From NCBI GenBank assembly GCA_030039005.1, contig JASHQT010000105.1, forward strand, positions 1 through 40,841: DNA of 40,841 nucleotides, written 5' to 3'. A program made the translations under genes and the position numbers. The notes under the pieces were generated by a model that ran no database searches, was not told the DNA's origin, and worked only from the letters and a program-made list of their open reading frames with translations. Below are positions 15,942 through 24,800 of the stretch, piece after piece. Within the stretch, counting starts at the first letter, position 1. Every line of letters begins with the position of its first letter. Source of the stretch: Bryobacteraceae bacterium (lineage in GTDB: Bacteria; Acidobacteriota; Terriglobia; Bryobacterales; Bryobacteraceae).

Positions 15942-16880
15942 TTAAGGTACGTAGACGCGCGTCGGTGCTTCGATCTTCAGTCCGCGTACCTCGCTCCGCA
16001 CTTTCACTGGCTGGACGCCCTTCAAGTTCAAAGCCGCGATGATCACTCGGTACTGGTGATCCAGGCGATTTTGCAGATTGTCCAGAAACGGCGATACCGA
16101 AACCGGGTTGGTGAACTCCTGGAAATACGCATAACCGCCAGTCTCCTCGGACACCTGCTGGAGACGCGACTGCGCGAACAGCGTCGTCCGCCCGCCTCGA
16201 TCATATAAGCCGGCGTCGCGCATGTAGATCGAGTACACCACGACCCCGTTCTGCAGCGCATCCCGCACCGCCGCGTCCGCGTATGGATCGTCGATTTCCC
16301 AATTGTCGCCGTAGTAGCGATCCACGCCGTCGGTGAGCATCAAGACCACGCGGCGCCCGGCCGCCTCTTCACCGGGCCAATGTTTCGCCAGATCAGAGAG
16401 CGCGAAATACGGGCTGCCATTTAGCCCCACCTCGGCGACCGGCAGACGCACGGCCCGAGCCGCCTTTTGGTGATCTGCCGTGAACCCCTGGACTTGCCCG
16501 AAGGTCCCGTTTCGCATGTACCCCACCGCCACCTGCGTCCCAGGCGGCAAAGCTTCAATGAATGCCTTTAATTGGGGAATTTGGACGCCGAGCGTCGAGG
16601 CCGGCGTGGAATCATCCAGCAACACAAAAAGCTGCAGGCTCGCAAGCGGGCCCGCCAGGCGTTGGAGACTGACCACCCGAGCGGGCGCTTTGGCGAGCGT
16701 AACGGTTATATCATCTCGATCCAGCGCTGACTCGCTTGCGCCCTTCGCCGGAACCGCCGTAATCACCATCTGCGCCGAGCCGCCGGTAGCATTTGGAAGC
16801 GATGACGCCAGTCCGGCGCTCGCAAAGAAAGCGGCCGCTACCAATGCGGCCAACAACTTGGGACCGATTCCACAGTTCAC
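15942..16880 (-). CDS. exported VWA-domain protein
   Basis: A 312-residue protein starting at GTG 16880, preceded by a GGGGTGA purine run. A signal peptide covers about residues 1-26. The VWA fold follows: LQLFVLLDDSTPAST (83-96) is the metal-binding loop, LPPGTQVAVGYMRNG the second strand, and VVLMLTDGVDRYYG the TDG-type fourth motif; VVVYSIYMRDAG completes the core. The C-terminus (QYRVIIAALNLKGVQPVKVR) is the beta region common to this family. It is about half the length of the VWFA pair at 10.6-14.3 kb. The gene lies upstream of the PPGQY-repeat gene with a 60-bp gap on the same strand, so the two may form one transcript. Confidence 0.82.
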   Translation of the reverse strand: MNCGIGPKLLAALVAAAFFASAGLASSLPNATGGSAQMVITAVPAKGASESALDRDDITVTLAKAPARVVSLQRLAGPLASLQLFVLLDDSTPASTLGVQIPQLKAFIEALPPGTQVAVGYMRNGTFGQVQGFTADHQKAARAVRLPVAEVGLNGSPYFALSDLAKHWPGEEAAGRRVVLMLTDGVDRYYGDNWEIDDPYADAAVRDALQNGVVVYSIYMRDAGLYDRGGRTTLFAQSRLQQVSEETGGYAYFQEFTNPVSVSPFLDNLQNRLDHQYRVIIAALNLKGVQPVKVRSEVRGLKIEAPTRVYVP

Positions 16881-16963
16881 GGCTCTGTCACCCCTGAAGT
16901 TTGGATGCCCGCGCCGCGGGATCGGTTGCCTGCACGGCGCGGCCGTGGAGATCGGAACTGATT

Positions 16964-19900
16964 TTAGAACAATAGTTTCAAACTAAACTGGGTCTGTCGC
17001 GCGACGTTGCTCAGTCCGCCGCTACCCACAAGCGCCGTGATCTCTCCCGCCGTAGCGACCGGCACGCCTTGATAGCCTGTGGCCGCCGATCCGGCGGTGA
17101 ACACGCCTTCGGCCGGTTCGCTGAAGTTGGGGTGGTTGAACAGATTGAACAGCTCGGCGCGGAACTGAACGCTAACCCGTTCGGTGATCCTGGTCTCCTT
17201 CATCACGCCCAGATCGGTTTCTACAAAGCCCGGCCCCACCAGTGCGTTCCGTCCCATATCCCCGAGCGTGCCGTAAGGGGCGTAGGTGAAACACGCCGGG
17301 TTATACCACTGATGAACGTTCTGATTGGCGTAAACGTTGCAGCCTGCGATCACGTTCGGACGAGGATCGTCGAAGTTGTTATCGAGGTACGGTTGGGTGC
17401 CTTCTCCGAGAGAGAAGGGAACGCCAGTGTGCCACGACTCGATACCGGTAATCTGCCAGCCTTCCACCCAGCGGCTGCCTTTAAAGGGAAGCAGGTAGAC
17501 GGCGTTGGCAGCGATCACCTGGCGGAGGTCAAAGCTGCAGTTTCCTTTGTCCAGCGCCCAGTCGTACGGATTGGTATTCGCGGACGTCACGTTGTTGGCG
17601 CCCAAGCCCGCATAGGCGAACGAATTGTCGATGCAATGCGACCAGGTGTAGGAGAACTGGAATACCAGGTTTGCAGAAAGCCTGTGGGCCGCGCTAACCT
17701 GCAAGGCGTTATACGACGAGTAGCTGGTGGTATCCAACATGTCCAGCGAGCCGAAACTGGGATCGGGCACCGGATTCGCCGCCAATGCCCCTGTGGAAGT
17801 GGCATGAACGAAGTCGTACACGCCGTTGGTGACGGTTGGAATGGGCGCGTTGAAATCGTGGAAAGCCAGCAAATGCACGCCCCGCGTCCCTTGGTAGCCA
17901 ACCGTAAGCAGCGTGCCGCCGGGCAATTCCCTCTGGACGCTCAGCGTGTATTCCATGCTGTACGGCGTGGTGTGGATGCCGTAATAAGTTCCGTTGGTGT
18001 TGCTCAGCAGAGGCGTTCCGCCGCCCACGAAAGGATACGGCCAATTCGGATCGCCGCCCGTGAAAACCTGGTTCTCGGTCAAGTACGGCGGATTGGTCAG
18101 ATAAGCCGAGGAGAACGTGTAAGTTTGGAGTGTGTCATGAAAGATGCCAAACCCCGCGCGAACGGAGGTCTTGTGATCTCCGAACACGTCCCACGCCAGT
18201 CCAACCCGAGGATCGAAATTCTTGTTCGAAGGATTGCTCACGAACGCATGCGGCACGTTTTCGAAACCGGTTCCAAAGGGCGGACCGACGGCGTTGTAAA
18301 AGTTGTTGTGGATTTCGATCGGGTTGGATTCCCAGTCGTACCGCAACCCGAAGTTCACCGTCAGCCGGCTGTTCACTTTCCAGTCGTCCTGAATATAAGG
18401 CGTCAGCCGGATATCGCGCTCGGCACGATAGGTATCGGTCCCACCATTCGGTGCGCCGGTGAATGACGCGGGATCCCCGGCAAAAAAGTTCGGCATGCTG
18501 GTGAATAGATAGAATCCATTCCAATACGTGTAGGCATACGGATTAAGCTGCTCGCGCCGGAAGGTTGCGCCCATGCTGATGGTATGCGAGCCGCGGATCC
18601 ACTTCAGGTCGTCCCGCTCCGTGAATTTGTTCTGAATGTACTGGAAGGGATTAATGAACGAAGCGCCCAGCGGAGTGAGGCCGAGGGGCAAATCGACGTA
18701 AACGTCTTCGCGCGCCGGAGTGAAGATCTGCAGGGGAGCGTGCTCGGTCGGTTGCACTTCTCCGGTGACAGGCCGGGAGTACGATACATCGAATTCGTTG
18801 ATCAAGGTCGGCGAGAAAATGTGGTGCTCGCCGATGGTCAGGAACTGATTATGCGTCGTATCGTAGGTGGGCCAGAGTCCCAAGCCGCTGTAGGTGGTCC
18901 GGGTTCCGAAGTCGGCTTGATAGCGGCCGAATAGCGAGTCTTTGTCGGAGATGTTGTAATCGATACGCGCGACGCCGAAATCTTCCGGTGTGATCTGCGC
19001 GCCGACGTAATCGTAGTAACCCACGTTGGCGTTCAAGGCCCCGGCATTTGCAACCGGGTATAGGTTCAGCATGGCTTGCGAGGCGGCATTCACCGTATAC
19101 GGCTGTCCGTTATAGATGCCTTGGCGCAGCGTTGCGCTCGGAACGAAGTTCACGTACGTGGTATCCAGAACCTGCCGGATGCCTTCGTAATTCACGAAGA
19201 AGAACAGCTTGTTCTTCTTGATCGGCCCGCCGAACGTGGCGCCGAACTGATTCCTGCGGAAAGGCGGCGGAGACGGTCCGTCAAAGAAGCCGCGTGAGTC
19301 CAGATCGCTGTTCCGCAAGAATTCGTACAGCGAGCCATGGAATTCGTTGGTGCCCGATTTGGTAACCGCAATGATCGCCGCGCCGTTGCCGCCGTACTGG
19401 GCGCCAAAGGTGCCGGTGAGCGTTTGGAATTCCGCGATGCTATCGATGCCCAGCGATGTTCCGGTCACATCCCCGCCGGCGTTCCGCTGCCACCAGTTCA
19501 GGACGTCTTCGCCGTCCAGCGTATTGGCGTATCCTTCCGGACGCGCGCCGGCGATGGAATAAGCATTCGCCACCGAAGTAAGCGCCGAGCTTCCGCCCTG
19601 TGGATACGTGGACACCCCTGGCGCCAGAAGGATCAGCTGCTCGAAATTCCGGCCGTTCAGCGGCAGCTCGCGCATTTGCGTGGAGTTCACCAACGACGAA
19701 ACCGCTGCCGACGTAGTTTCCACCTGCGACGCCTCCGCCGATACCGTCACTGTTTGCGAGGACTGCCCGACCGACAACTGGATGTCGATCACCGGCGCGG
19801 CGCCTACCGTCAGTGTGATTCCGCTGCGCAGCGAGTTTTGAAACCCGGTCTTCGAAGCTTCAATTTGATAAGAGCCGATCGGGAGGTCTGGAACGGTATA

Positions 19901-20119
19901 GCGTCCCTGGCTGTCGGTCACAGTGCTCTGAGTCGCGGACGTTTCCGTGTTCTTAACGGTCACCGTTGCCGCGGGAATCGATGCTCCCGAGGCATCCGTG
20001 ATACGTCCCGAAATGGACGCCGCTCCGGCGGCGGCCTGCCCGAATAGATGTATGGAAGCTGTCCCCATCAAAACGAGAACGGCGAGACAGAGAACAGCAC
20101 GGTTCTCCCACTTTTTCAC
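16964..20119 (-). CDS. TonB-dependent receptor, Oar-like with carboxypeptidase-regulatory domain
   Basis: A 1051-residue outer-membrane receptor. A signal peptide (about 1-32, ending FGQAAA) is followed by a CarboxypepD_reg-like domain (ISGRITDASGASIPAATV, residues about 35-120), then the plug domain (about 125-260; MRELPLNGRNFEQLILLAPG and SIAGARPEGYANTLDGEDV) and a large beta-barrel that ends in a terminal aromatic residue (FSLKLLF), as outer-membrane barrels do. This architecture is the Oar/Cna-B type greatly expanded in Acidobacteria. Ligand is probably a glycan or peptide, which cannot be resolved here. The start is GTG 20119 with GGGGGA nine bases upstream. No TonB, ExbBD or SusD partner is adjacent. 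Confidence 0.92.
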   Translation of the reverse strand: MKKWENRAVLCLAVLVLMGTASIHLFGQAAAGAASISGRITDASGASIPAATVTVKNTETSATQSTVTDSQGRYTVPDLPIGSYQIEASKTGFQNSLRSGITLTVGAAPVIDIQLSVGQSSQTVTVSAEASQVETTSAAVSSLVNSTQMRELPLNGRNFEQLILLAPGVSTYPQGGSSALTSVANAYSIAGARPEGYANTLDGEDVLNWWQRNAGGDVTGTSLGIDSIAEFQTLTGTFGAQYGGNGAAIIAVTKSGTNEFHGSLYEFLRNSDLDSRGFFDGPSPPPFRRNQFGATFGGPIKKNKLFFFVNYEGIRQVLDTTYVNFVPSATLRQGIYNGQPYTVNAASQAMLNLYPVANAGALNANVGYYDYVGAQITPEDFGVARIDYNISDKDSLFGRYQADFGTRTTYSGLGLWPTYDTTHNQFLTIGEHHIFSPTLINEFDVSYSRPVTGEVQPTEHAPLQIFTPAREDVYVDLPLGLTPLGASFINPFQYIQNKFTERDDLKWIRGSHTISMGATFRREQLNPYAYTYWNGFYLFTSMPNFFAGDPASFTGAPNGGTDTYRAERDIRLTPYIQDDWKVNSRLTVNFGLRYDWESNPIEIHNNFYNAVGPPFGTGFENVPHAFVSNPSNKNFDPRVGLAWDVFGDHKTSVRAGFGIFHDTLQTYTFSSAYLTNPPYLTENQVFTGGDPNWPYPFVGGGTPLLSNTNGTYYGIHTTPYSMEYTLSVQRELPGGTLLTVGYQGTRGVHLLAFHDFNAPIPTVTNGVYDFVHATSTGALAANPVPDPSFGSLDMLDTTSYSSYNALQVSAAHRLSANLVFQFSYTWSHCIDNSFAYAGLGANNVTSANTNPYDWALDKGNCSFDLRQVIAANAVYLLPFKGSRWVEGWQITGIESWHTGVPFSLGEGTQPYLDNNFDDPRPNVIAGCNVYANQNVHQWYNPACFTYAPYGTLGDMGRNALVGPGFVETDLGVMKETRITERVSVQFRAELFNLFNHPNFSEPAEGVFTAGSAATGYQGVPVATAGEITALVGSGGLSNVARQTQFSLKLLF

Positions 20120-20367
20120 TTTTCAAATTCCCCCTTGTACTGGACTTACTAGACGACCCTTTGTTGCAGCTGCTGGAGGCGAACATATCACTTCGTAGCC
20201 CGGATGACCAGACGCGATCCGTGATAAGTCAAATCAAAGGATCTGATATGTCAACTAAGCAGAGGCAAAGAGGTTTGCTCGGGCATTGCCGGTAGGTGCG
20301 CGGCTCCAAGTTGTTATCATGATTTTTTCAATCGGCAAGAACCATTCCACCGAAAGAGGAGAACCGA

Positions 20368-21000
20368 ATGCGAGTGGTCCTATATGGGGCGACGGGGATG
20401 ATCGGCAGCCGGATTCTGAAAGAACTGCTGTCGCGCGGGCACACGGTAACGGCGGTAGTGCGCGACCCGTCGAAATTGCAGCCGCAGAACAATCTCACCA
20501 TCGAAAAGGGCGACTTGCTGGATCCCGCGAGCATCGCGAAGCTGGCGTGGGGCGCCGATGTGATCGTCAGCTCCTACGGCCCGCCCTCCGGAGCCGAAGC
20601 CAACCGGTTAGCCGATGTTGCCCGCGCCCTCATCGCCGGAGCGCGGCGCGCCGGCTCCCCGCGCATCATCGTGGTGGGCGGCGCCGGAAGCCTGGAAGTT
20701 TCGCCGGGGCAGCAACTGGTCGACTTGCCGTCGTTCCCCGACGTCTATAAGCCGGTCGCGCTCGCGCATCGCGACGCGTTTTACATCCTGCGCGAGTCCG
20801 ATCTCAACTGGACCTACTTCAGCCCCGCCGCAGCGATTCAGCCCGGCCAACGCACCGGCCAGTTTCGCCTGGGCCGGAACTCGCTCATCTCGGACGAGAA
20901 AGGCAATAGTTCCATCTCGGCCGAAGACTACGCGATCGCCCTGGTGGATGAAGTGGAGCAGGCGCGCCACACCAAGCAGCGCTTCACCATCGGATACTAG
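20368..21000 (+). CDS. NAD(P)H-binding atypical SDR protein
   Basis: A 210-residue single-Rossmann protein. The glycine motif GATGMIGSRI (residues 8-17) lies directly at the N-terminus, followed by VTAVVRDPSKL, the acidic turn GDLLD, and IIVVGGAGSLEV. It matches the NAD(P)-binding_10/YwnB-like group of atypical short-chain dehydrogenases, which lack the YxxxK catalytic pair of classical SDRs and are often redox- or flavin-related. ATG 20368 has a strong AGAGGAG site. It lies 38 bp upstream of rpiA on the same strand and may be cotranscribed with it. Confidence 0.85.
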   Translation: MRVVLYGATGMIGSRILKELLSRGHTVTAVVRDPSKLQPQNNLTIEKGDLLDPASIAKLAWGADVIVSSYGPPSGAEANRLADVARALIAGARRAGSPRIIVVGGAGSLEVSPGQQLVDLPSFPDVYKPVALAHRDAFYILRESDLNWTYFSPAAAIQPGQRTGQFRLGRNSLISDEKGNSSISAEDYAIALVDEVEQARHTKQRFTIGY

Positions 21001-21038
21001 CTGGCGGATACTGAAGGGGCGGGCACTGAGCGGGCCTC

Positions 21039-21740
21039 ATGGATACTCAACTTCAAACTAAAGAAGATCAACTCAAGCAAGCCGCGGCGGAAGTGGCGGT
21101 CGGGCTGGTGGAGGACGGCATGATCGTCGGCCTGGGCACTGGCACCACGGCCAAATTCGCCGTAGAGGCGCTTGGCAAGCGGATCAAAGAAGGCTTGCAC
21201 ATCGTCGGCGTTCCAACTTCGGAAGCCACGGCCCGCCAGGCGCGCAGCGTGGGCATCCGCGTCTCCTCGCTCGCCGAGCACATCGAAGTGGATTTGACCA
21301 TCGACGGCGCCGACGAGATCCAGCGCGGAACGCTCGATCTGATCAAAGGCCACGGCGGCGCGCTGCTGCGCGAGAAAGTGGTGGCCAGCGCCAGCCGCCG
21401 GCTGGCGATCATCGCCGACGATACGAAGCTGGTGGATCAATTGGGCACCCACTTCGCGCTTCCCGTGGAGGTGGTGCCCTTCGGATGGCAGGCCGCCGAA
21501 CGCAAGCTGCAGCAACTCGGCGCGCATACCAAGCTGCGTCCCGGTCCCGATGAGAAACCGTTCGTCACCGACGGCGGCAATTTCATTGTCGATTGCACGT
21601 TCAGTCCAATTGCGGATCCCGCCGCGCTCGATCAGGCTTTGAATAGCGTGGTCGGCGTGGTGGAGCACGGGCTGTTTCTGAAAATGACCTGGCGCGCGAT
21701 CGTCGCCGGTCCCGAGGGCGTCCAGATCTTGACACGTTAG
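21039..21740 (+). CDS. rpiA: ribose-5-phosphate isomerase A
   Basis: A 233-residue enzyme that interconverts ribose 5-phosphate and ribulose 5-phosphate in the pentose phosphate pathway. All family landmarks are present: GLGTGTTAKFAVEAL (phosphate-binding loop), GVPTSEAT, the active-site DGADEI (two Asp), and KGHGGALLREK with the catalytic Lys and Glu. The C-terminal TDGGNFIVDC and VVGVVEHGLF are also typical. Length is normal. The upstream gene is the NAD(P)-binding protein; the downstream gene is convergent. Confidence 0.95.
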   Translation: MDTQLQTKEDQLKQAAAEVAVGLVEDGMIVGLGTGTTAKFAVEALGKRIKEGLHIVGVPTSEATARQARSVGIRVSSLAEHIEVDLTIDGADEIQRGTLDLIKGHGGALLREKVVASASRRLAIIADDTKLVDQLGTHFALPVEVVPFGWQAAERKLQQLGAHTKLRPGPDEKPFVTDGGNFIVDCTFSPIADPAALDQALNSVVGVVEHGLFLKMTWRAIVAGPEGVQILTR

Positions 21741-21871
21741 GTTCTCGCCGCCTGCTAGCGGCATGGTACCGGTCGCCAGCGCCGTCCCTTGTTCTCTAAT
21801 TTGATTTGGTGTATATATGGCTGAACCGCCGCCGAACGGGGATTTTCGAAACCTAACGACGGCTCAGAGGG

Positions 21872-21897
21872 GGCTGGTCTCCTGGGTGGGGCCAGCC
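21872..21897 (+). terminator. hairpin between convergent rpiA and DsbD-alpha genes
   Basis: GGCTGG and CCAGCC can pair around a 14-base loop in the 189-bp convergent gap. A smaller GCCGC/GCGGC hairpin lies at 21747-21762, directly after the rpiA stop. Neither is followed by a clear U-tract, so this is only a plausible terminator region. Confidence 0.3.
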
Positions 21898-21929
21898 GCC
21901 CGATCCTCCTGGAATCTACCGTCCCAAAC

Positions 21930-22466
21930 CTACTGAATGTCCAGCGTGACGCGCACGTCCACTGTCCGCGGAGGCAGGCATTCCTTGTTGTTGCAGGCCT
22001 GGTAGCGGAGCTTGCCGTTCATAAACGCCAAGCCCGGCATCGCGCCGGCGGGCGCTTTGAAGCGTGTGCCGATCTCAAACGTTCCTGTATATACGGAAAT
22101 CGGGTTCGGCGAAAACGAAAGTTTCTCCGATTGCCCCTTCGGGTACATCACTTGTTCGGCTTCGAGCGGATCTTTGTTCCAGATGAGCTTGATGGGAATC
22201 AGGTAATCGTCGCCCGGCATGTTGCTGTTGACGTGAAAGCCGGGTTGGAGCTGGGCCTTCAGCGTGTAGTCGGCCGTAGCGCCACGTTGAATGGTCACGC
22301 GTTGGGACGGTGCAATGGTCAGAACGCCGCTACCGGCCGTTTGGGCGTAGGAGATCCCTTGTGAGCACAGCCCCAGTAAGCACACCCCCAGTAAGCACAC
22401 CAAAGACGCCGCGAGAGACCACGGGAGAGCTGACGCTGGCCGAACCGAGAAGCTTAACGATCTCAT
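21930..22466 (-). CDS. standalone DsbD N-terminal (alpha) domain protein
   Basis: A 178-residue exported protein resembling the periplasmic alpha domain of DsbD, which relays electrons to thiol partners. The signal peptide runs to about residue 41 with a hydrophobic core made of repeats (VCLLG twice). The mature domain is an Ig-like fold with GFHVNSNMPGDDYLIPI and the redox pair KLRYQACNNKECLPP near the C-terminus, equivalent to the Cys103/Cys109 pair of E. coli DsbD-alpha. The membrane and thioredoxin domains of DsbD are absent. Its start lies 137 bp inside the 3' end of the upstream TlpA-like gene in another frame, suggesting coupled expression of two redox proteins. Confidence 0.78.
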   Translation of the reverse strand: MRSLSFSVRPASALPWSLAASLVCLLGVCLLGLCSQGISYAQTAGSGVLTIAPSQRVTIQRGATADYTLKAQLQPGFHVNSNMPGDDYLIPIKLIWNKDPLEAEQVMYPKGQSEKLSFSPNPISVYTGTFEIGTRFKAPAGAMPGLAFMNGKLRYQACNNKECLPPRTVDVRVTLDIQ

Positions 22467-23004
22467 CCTTGAATTCCTCTTTCCCTTGCGAAACGCCCAC
22501 GTGCACCGCCGCGATCTTGCCGTGCCGGTCGATCAGCAGCGTAGTCGGCAGTGAATCCAGGCCTCCGTACGCGGTGCTCACCGCGTCGTCGCCCAGCAGC
22601 ACGCGATAATTCATCTTCATGTTCTGAACGTACGGCTTGATCACCTTCCAGCCGTCTTCGTCCATGGAGACGCCTACCACGGCCAACCCTTGGTCCTTGA
22701 ACTGCCTCTGGAAATCGATGAACCAGGGAATCTCGATCTTGCAAGGACCGCACCAGGTGGCCCAGAAATCCAGCAACACCACTTTGCCCTTGAAGTCGGA
22801 GGCGTGCACCGTTTGGCCATCCGCGTCTTTTAGGCTGAAGGGCGGCGAAGGCAGTCCCACGGCGTGGTCGAGGTCGAACGCGGCCGGCGCCGGTTTGTTC
22901 TGAGCCGCCGCAGTTGGTTTCCCGGACTTGGAGCACCCCGCCAGCGCGCAGGCTAGCGCCAAACCAACCAGCATGCGGCGAGGTTCTATCATCATCCCGC
23001 TCAT
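22330..23004 (-). CDS. TlpA/ResA-like thioredoxin-fold lipoprotein
   Basis: A lipoprotein whose LACALAGC lipobox follows a short basic n-region; ATG 23004 is my choice, with ATGs at 23031, 23019, 22995 and 22992 also possible. The redoxin domain contains FSLKDADGQTVHASDFKG, the active site FWATWCGPCK, and SLPTTLLIDRHGKI with the cis-Pro. It is expected to reduce apocytochrome or other periplasmic disulfides from the membrane surface. The family normally ends near EIVKLLGSA; here about 35 extra residues (including GVLTG repeats) are read from DNA that also encodes the signal peptide of the next gene. The metallopeptidase gene is just upstream on the same strand. Confidence 0.87.
   Translation of the reverse strand: MSGMMIEPRRMLVGLALACALAGCSKSGKPTAAAQNKPAPAAFDLDHAVGLPSPPFSLKDADGQTVHASDFKGKVVLLDFWATWCGPCKIEIPWFIDFQRQFKDQGLAVVGVSMDEDGWKVIKPYVQNMKMNYRVLLGDDAVSTAYGGLDSLPTTLLIDRHGKIAAVHVGVSQGKEEFKDEIVKLLGSASVSSPVVSRGVFGVLTGGVLTGAVLTRDLLRPNGR
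22357..22401 (-). repeat. three 15-bp tandem units inside a two-frame gene overlap
   Basis: Two identical 15-bp units (plus-strand CCCAGTAAGCACACC at 22372-22386 and 22387-22401) and a diverged third at 22357-22371. On the minus strand they read GVLTG/GVLTG/AVLTR at the TlpA C-terminus and VCLLG/VCLLG/LCSQG in the DsbD-alpha signal peptide. A change of unit number keeps both frames. Confidence 0.85.
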
Positions 23005-23042
23005 TTTTGACACAGGCATCTCCTGAAACATTATATCGGGCG

Positions 23043-23639
23043 TCAAATCGCGATCGTGCCGCGCTCGAATACCGCGCGAAACCATTCCGCCCTCCGGTTG
23101 CAGTGCCGCGCGGCCAAAGTATATTCCGGATGGCGGCGGACCCCTGAATATAGAAACGCGGCCGTGTCGCAAAAACTTTCGCAAATGTACTCGCGCCAGT
23201 CCGGGGCGTGGCGCCCGCCCGCCGAGGAAAGCGTTCCCAGCGCGCGTTTGCGCGATTCGGCGGACCAGCCCAGTTCGCCGCGTGCCCGCTGCCGCCATTC
23301 CTCGCGCACTAATGCTTCATAGGAGCGGCGCGCCGGGTTCCCTAATCTTACCCAGGCGAAATGAAACAGCTCGTGCACCAGGATCCGGGCCAGCTCCGCC
23401 GGCTGCTGCGCCAGCTCACGGTCCAGCACGATGCGCCGTTTTCGAATGTAGGAGGCCGCGTGCACCGGCTCGCCGCGTTTGCGATTGGAATACAGGCGGC
23501 TCCGGTCAGCGGTCAGCGCCGGCAGGAACCGCAACGTCACACTCCGGCCCTCGAGCGCCACCAGCCGCCGCTCGACGGCCTTAATGAGCCGGCTGCACTG
23601 GTGCGGGTACCCGCGGAGCAAAATAGGCCGGGTTCTCAA
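23043..23639 (-). CDS. HExxH metallopeptidase-like protein
   Basis: A protein of up to 198 residues, very Arg-rich, with a zinc-metallopeptidase motif HELFHFAW at the centre of a helix (ILVHELFHFAWVRLG). A downstream acidic helix WREYICESFCDTAAF could supply the third ligand Glu, as in gluzincin-like proteins. No signal peptide is seen. It resembles an acidobacterial conserved hypothetical rather than a characterised protease. The start is unclear: TTG 23639 overlaps the end of the PPIase gene by 59 bp, and no later ATG is available. It lies between the PPIase gene and the TlpA gene, all on the minus strand. Confidence 0.65.
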   Translation of the reverse strand: MRTRPILLRGYPHQCSRLIKAVERRLVALEGRSVTLRFLPALTADRSRLYSNRKRGEPVHAASYIRKRRIVLDRELAQQPAELARILVHELFHFAWVRLGNPARRSYEALVREEWRQRARGELGWSAESRKRALGTLSSAGGRHAPDWREYICESFCDTAAFLYSGVRRHPEYTLAARHCNRRAEWFRAVFERGTIAI

Positions 23640-24561
23640 TCTTCACATTGTATTGGGCCTGCAGGCCCTTGAGCCATTCCTGATACTTCGACTGCTTCAG
23701 CGTGTCCAGGATCTGCATCAAAGACTCATTGAAGGATTTCTCTTTGATTTGCTCGGCGCGCACCAGGTAAAAGCTGTTGGCCTCCTTGATCGGCGGGCTC
23801 ACCTCGCCTTGCTTCAGCGTGAATACGGCGGTCTTGATCGCCGCGGGATAAGAGCTGCTCGGGGTGATCACGCCGAAATCGCCATCCTTGGCCGCCGACG
23901 CCTTGTCGTCGGACACGTCGTGCGCCAGCTTGCCAAAATCGGCGCCGCCCTGGACCTGTTTCGCGATCTCCTCGATCTTGGCCTTGGCTTCGGCCTCCGT
24001 CAGCGGCTTCTTGCCATCGGCCCCCGGCTTGGCGTTCGGAGCAGCAAAGGAGATGCGGATCACGCGCACGTTCACTTCTTTGAATTTATCCTGATTCTCC
24101 CGGTAATACTGCTGCTCTTCGGCCTCGGGAACCACCATGGTGTTGCGGATGTCGGAGAGCTCGGCCGTCGCTAGCGCCTGCTGGCGCTGCATTTCCAGCG
24201 CGCTTTTGAAAGGCTCTTTCTTGTCCAAGCCGGCTTTTTCCGCTTCCTCCGCCAGGTGCTCCATCAGGAAAACCTGAGAAAGCAACTGAGGTTGCAACAG
24301 CGCCATCTTCTGGTATTGCTCCGGCAGCGCGTTGATGATCTTGTCCACCTCGGCCTTTGTGTATTTCTTCCCCGCCACCTCTACGACCACGGTATCCGGT
24401 GTTACGTTCGGCGGTTGAGGCGCGGTCGGGCTGAGGGCGTTGGGACTCGCGCCCGGCGCCTGGACTACCGGCGCACCCGGCGCTACCGTCACCGGCGGCT
24501 GGGCCTGGCCATAGCACAGCGCACAGAATACGAAAAGGGAGGCAATCGCAGAAATCTTCAT
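23581..24561 (-). CDS. SurA/PpiC-type peptidyl-prolyl isomerase, exported
   Basis: A 326-residue periplasmic chaperone/isomerase. ATG 24561 (MKISAIASLFVFCALCYGQ) gives a signal peptide; the ORF open to 24693 has no better start. After a Pro/Ala-rich linker, a SurA_N-like helical region (KKYTKAEVDKIINALPEQYQ, QLLSQVFLMEHLAEEAEK) is followed by a parvulin domain at about 185-290: VIRISFAAP, DFGKLAHDVSDDKASAAKDG, FTLKQGEVSPPIKEANSFYL. The order and length match single-parvulin SurA-like proteins that assist folding of outer-membrane proteins. It may serve the TonB receptor and other exported products of the region (inference). Confidence 0.88.
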   Translation of the reverse strand: MKISAIASLFVFCALCYGQAQPPVTVAPGAPVVQAPGASPNALSPTAPQPPNVTPDTVVVEVAGKKYTKAEVDKIINALPEQYQKMALLQPQLLSQVFLMEHLAEEAEKAGLDKKEPFKSALEMQRQQALATAELSDIRNTMVVPEAEEQQYYRENQDKFKEVNVRVIRISFAAPNAKPGADGKKPLTEAEAKAKIEEIAKQVQGGADFGKLAHDVSDDKASAAKDGDFGVITPSSSYPAAIKTAVFTLKQGEVSPPIKEANSFYLVRAEQIKEKSFNESLMQILDTLKQSKYQEWLKGLQAQYNVKIENPAYFAPRVPAPVQPAH

Positions 24562-24800
24562 TTTTGAATACTTCCGAGAACCGGAACCATTCAGTTTATC
24601 ACGCGCATCGAAGTCCATCTCCGTCGCTGCTCCGCTCCAGAACATAAATAAACAAGCCATCGAGAAAACATAAAGATCCCGTGAAGAATGCATCGCGGCA
24701 CAGGTTCACAAGCATCTGCTTATTGGAGCTCGAAGGCAGTTCGACCTGGTTGGGCAAACCGGCTGCGGGCGAACAAACCCGAGTTCGAAAAGAGGATTCC

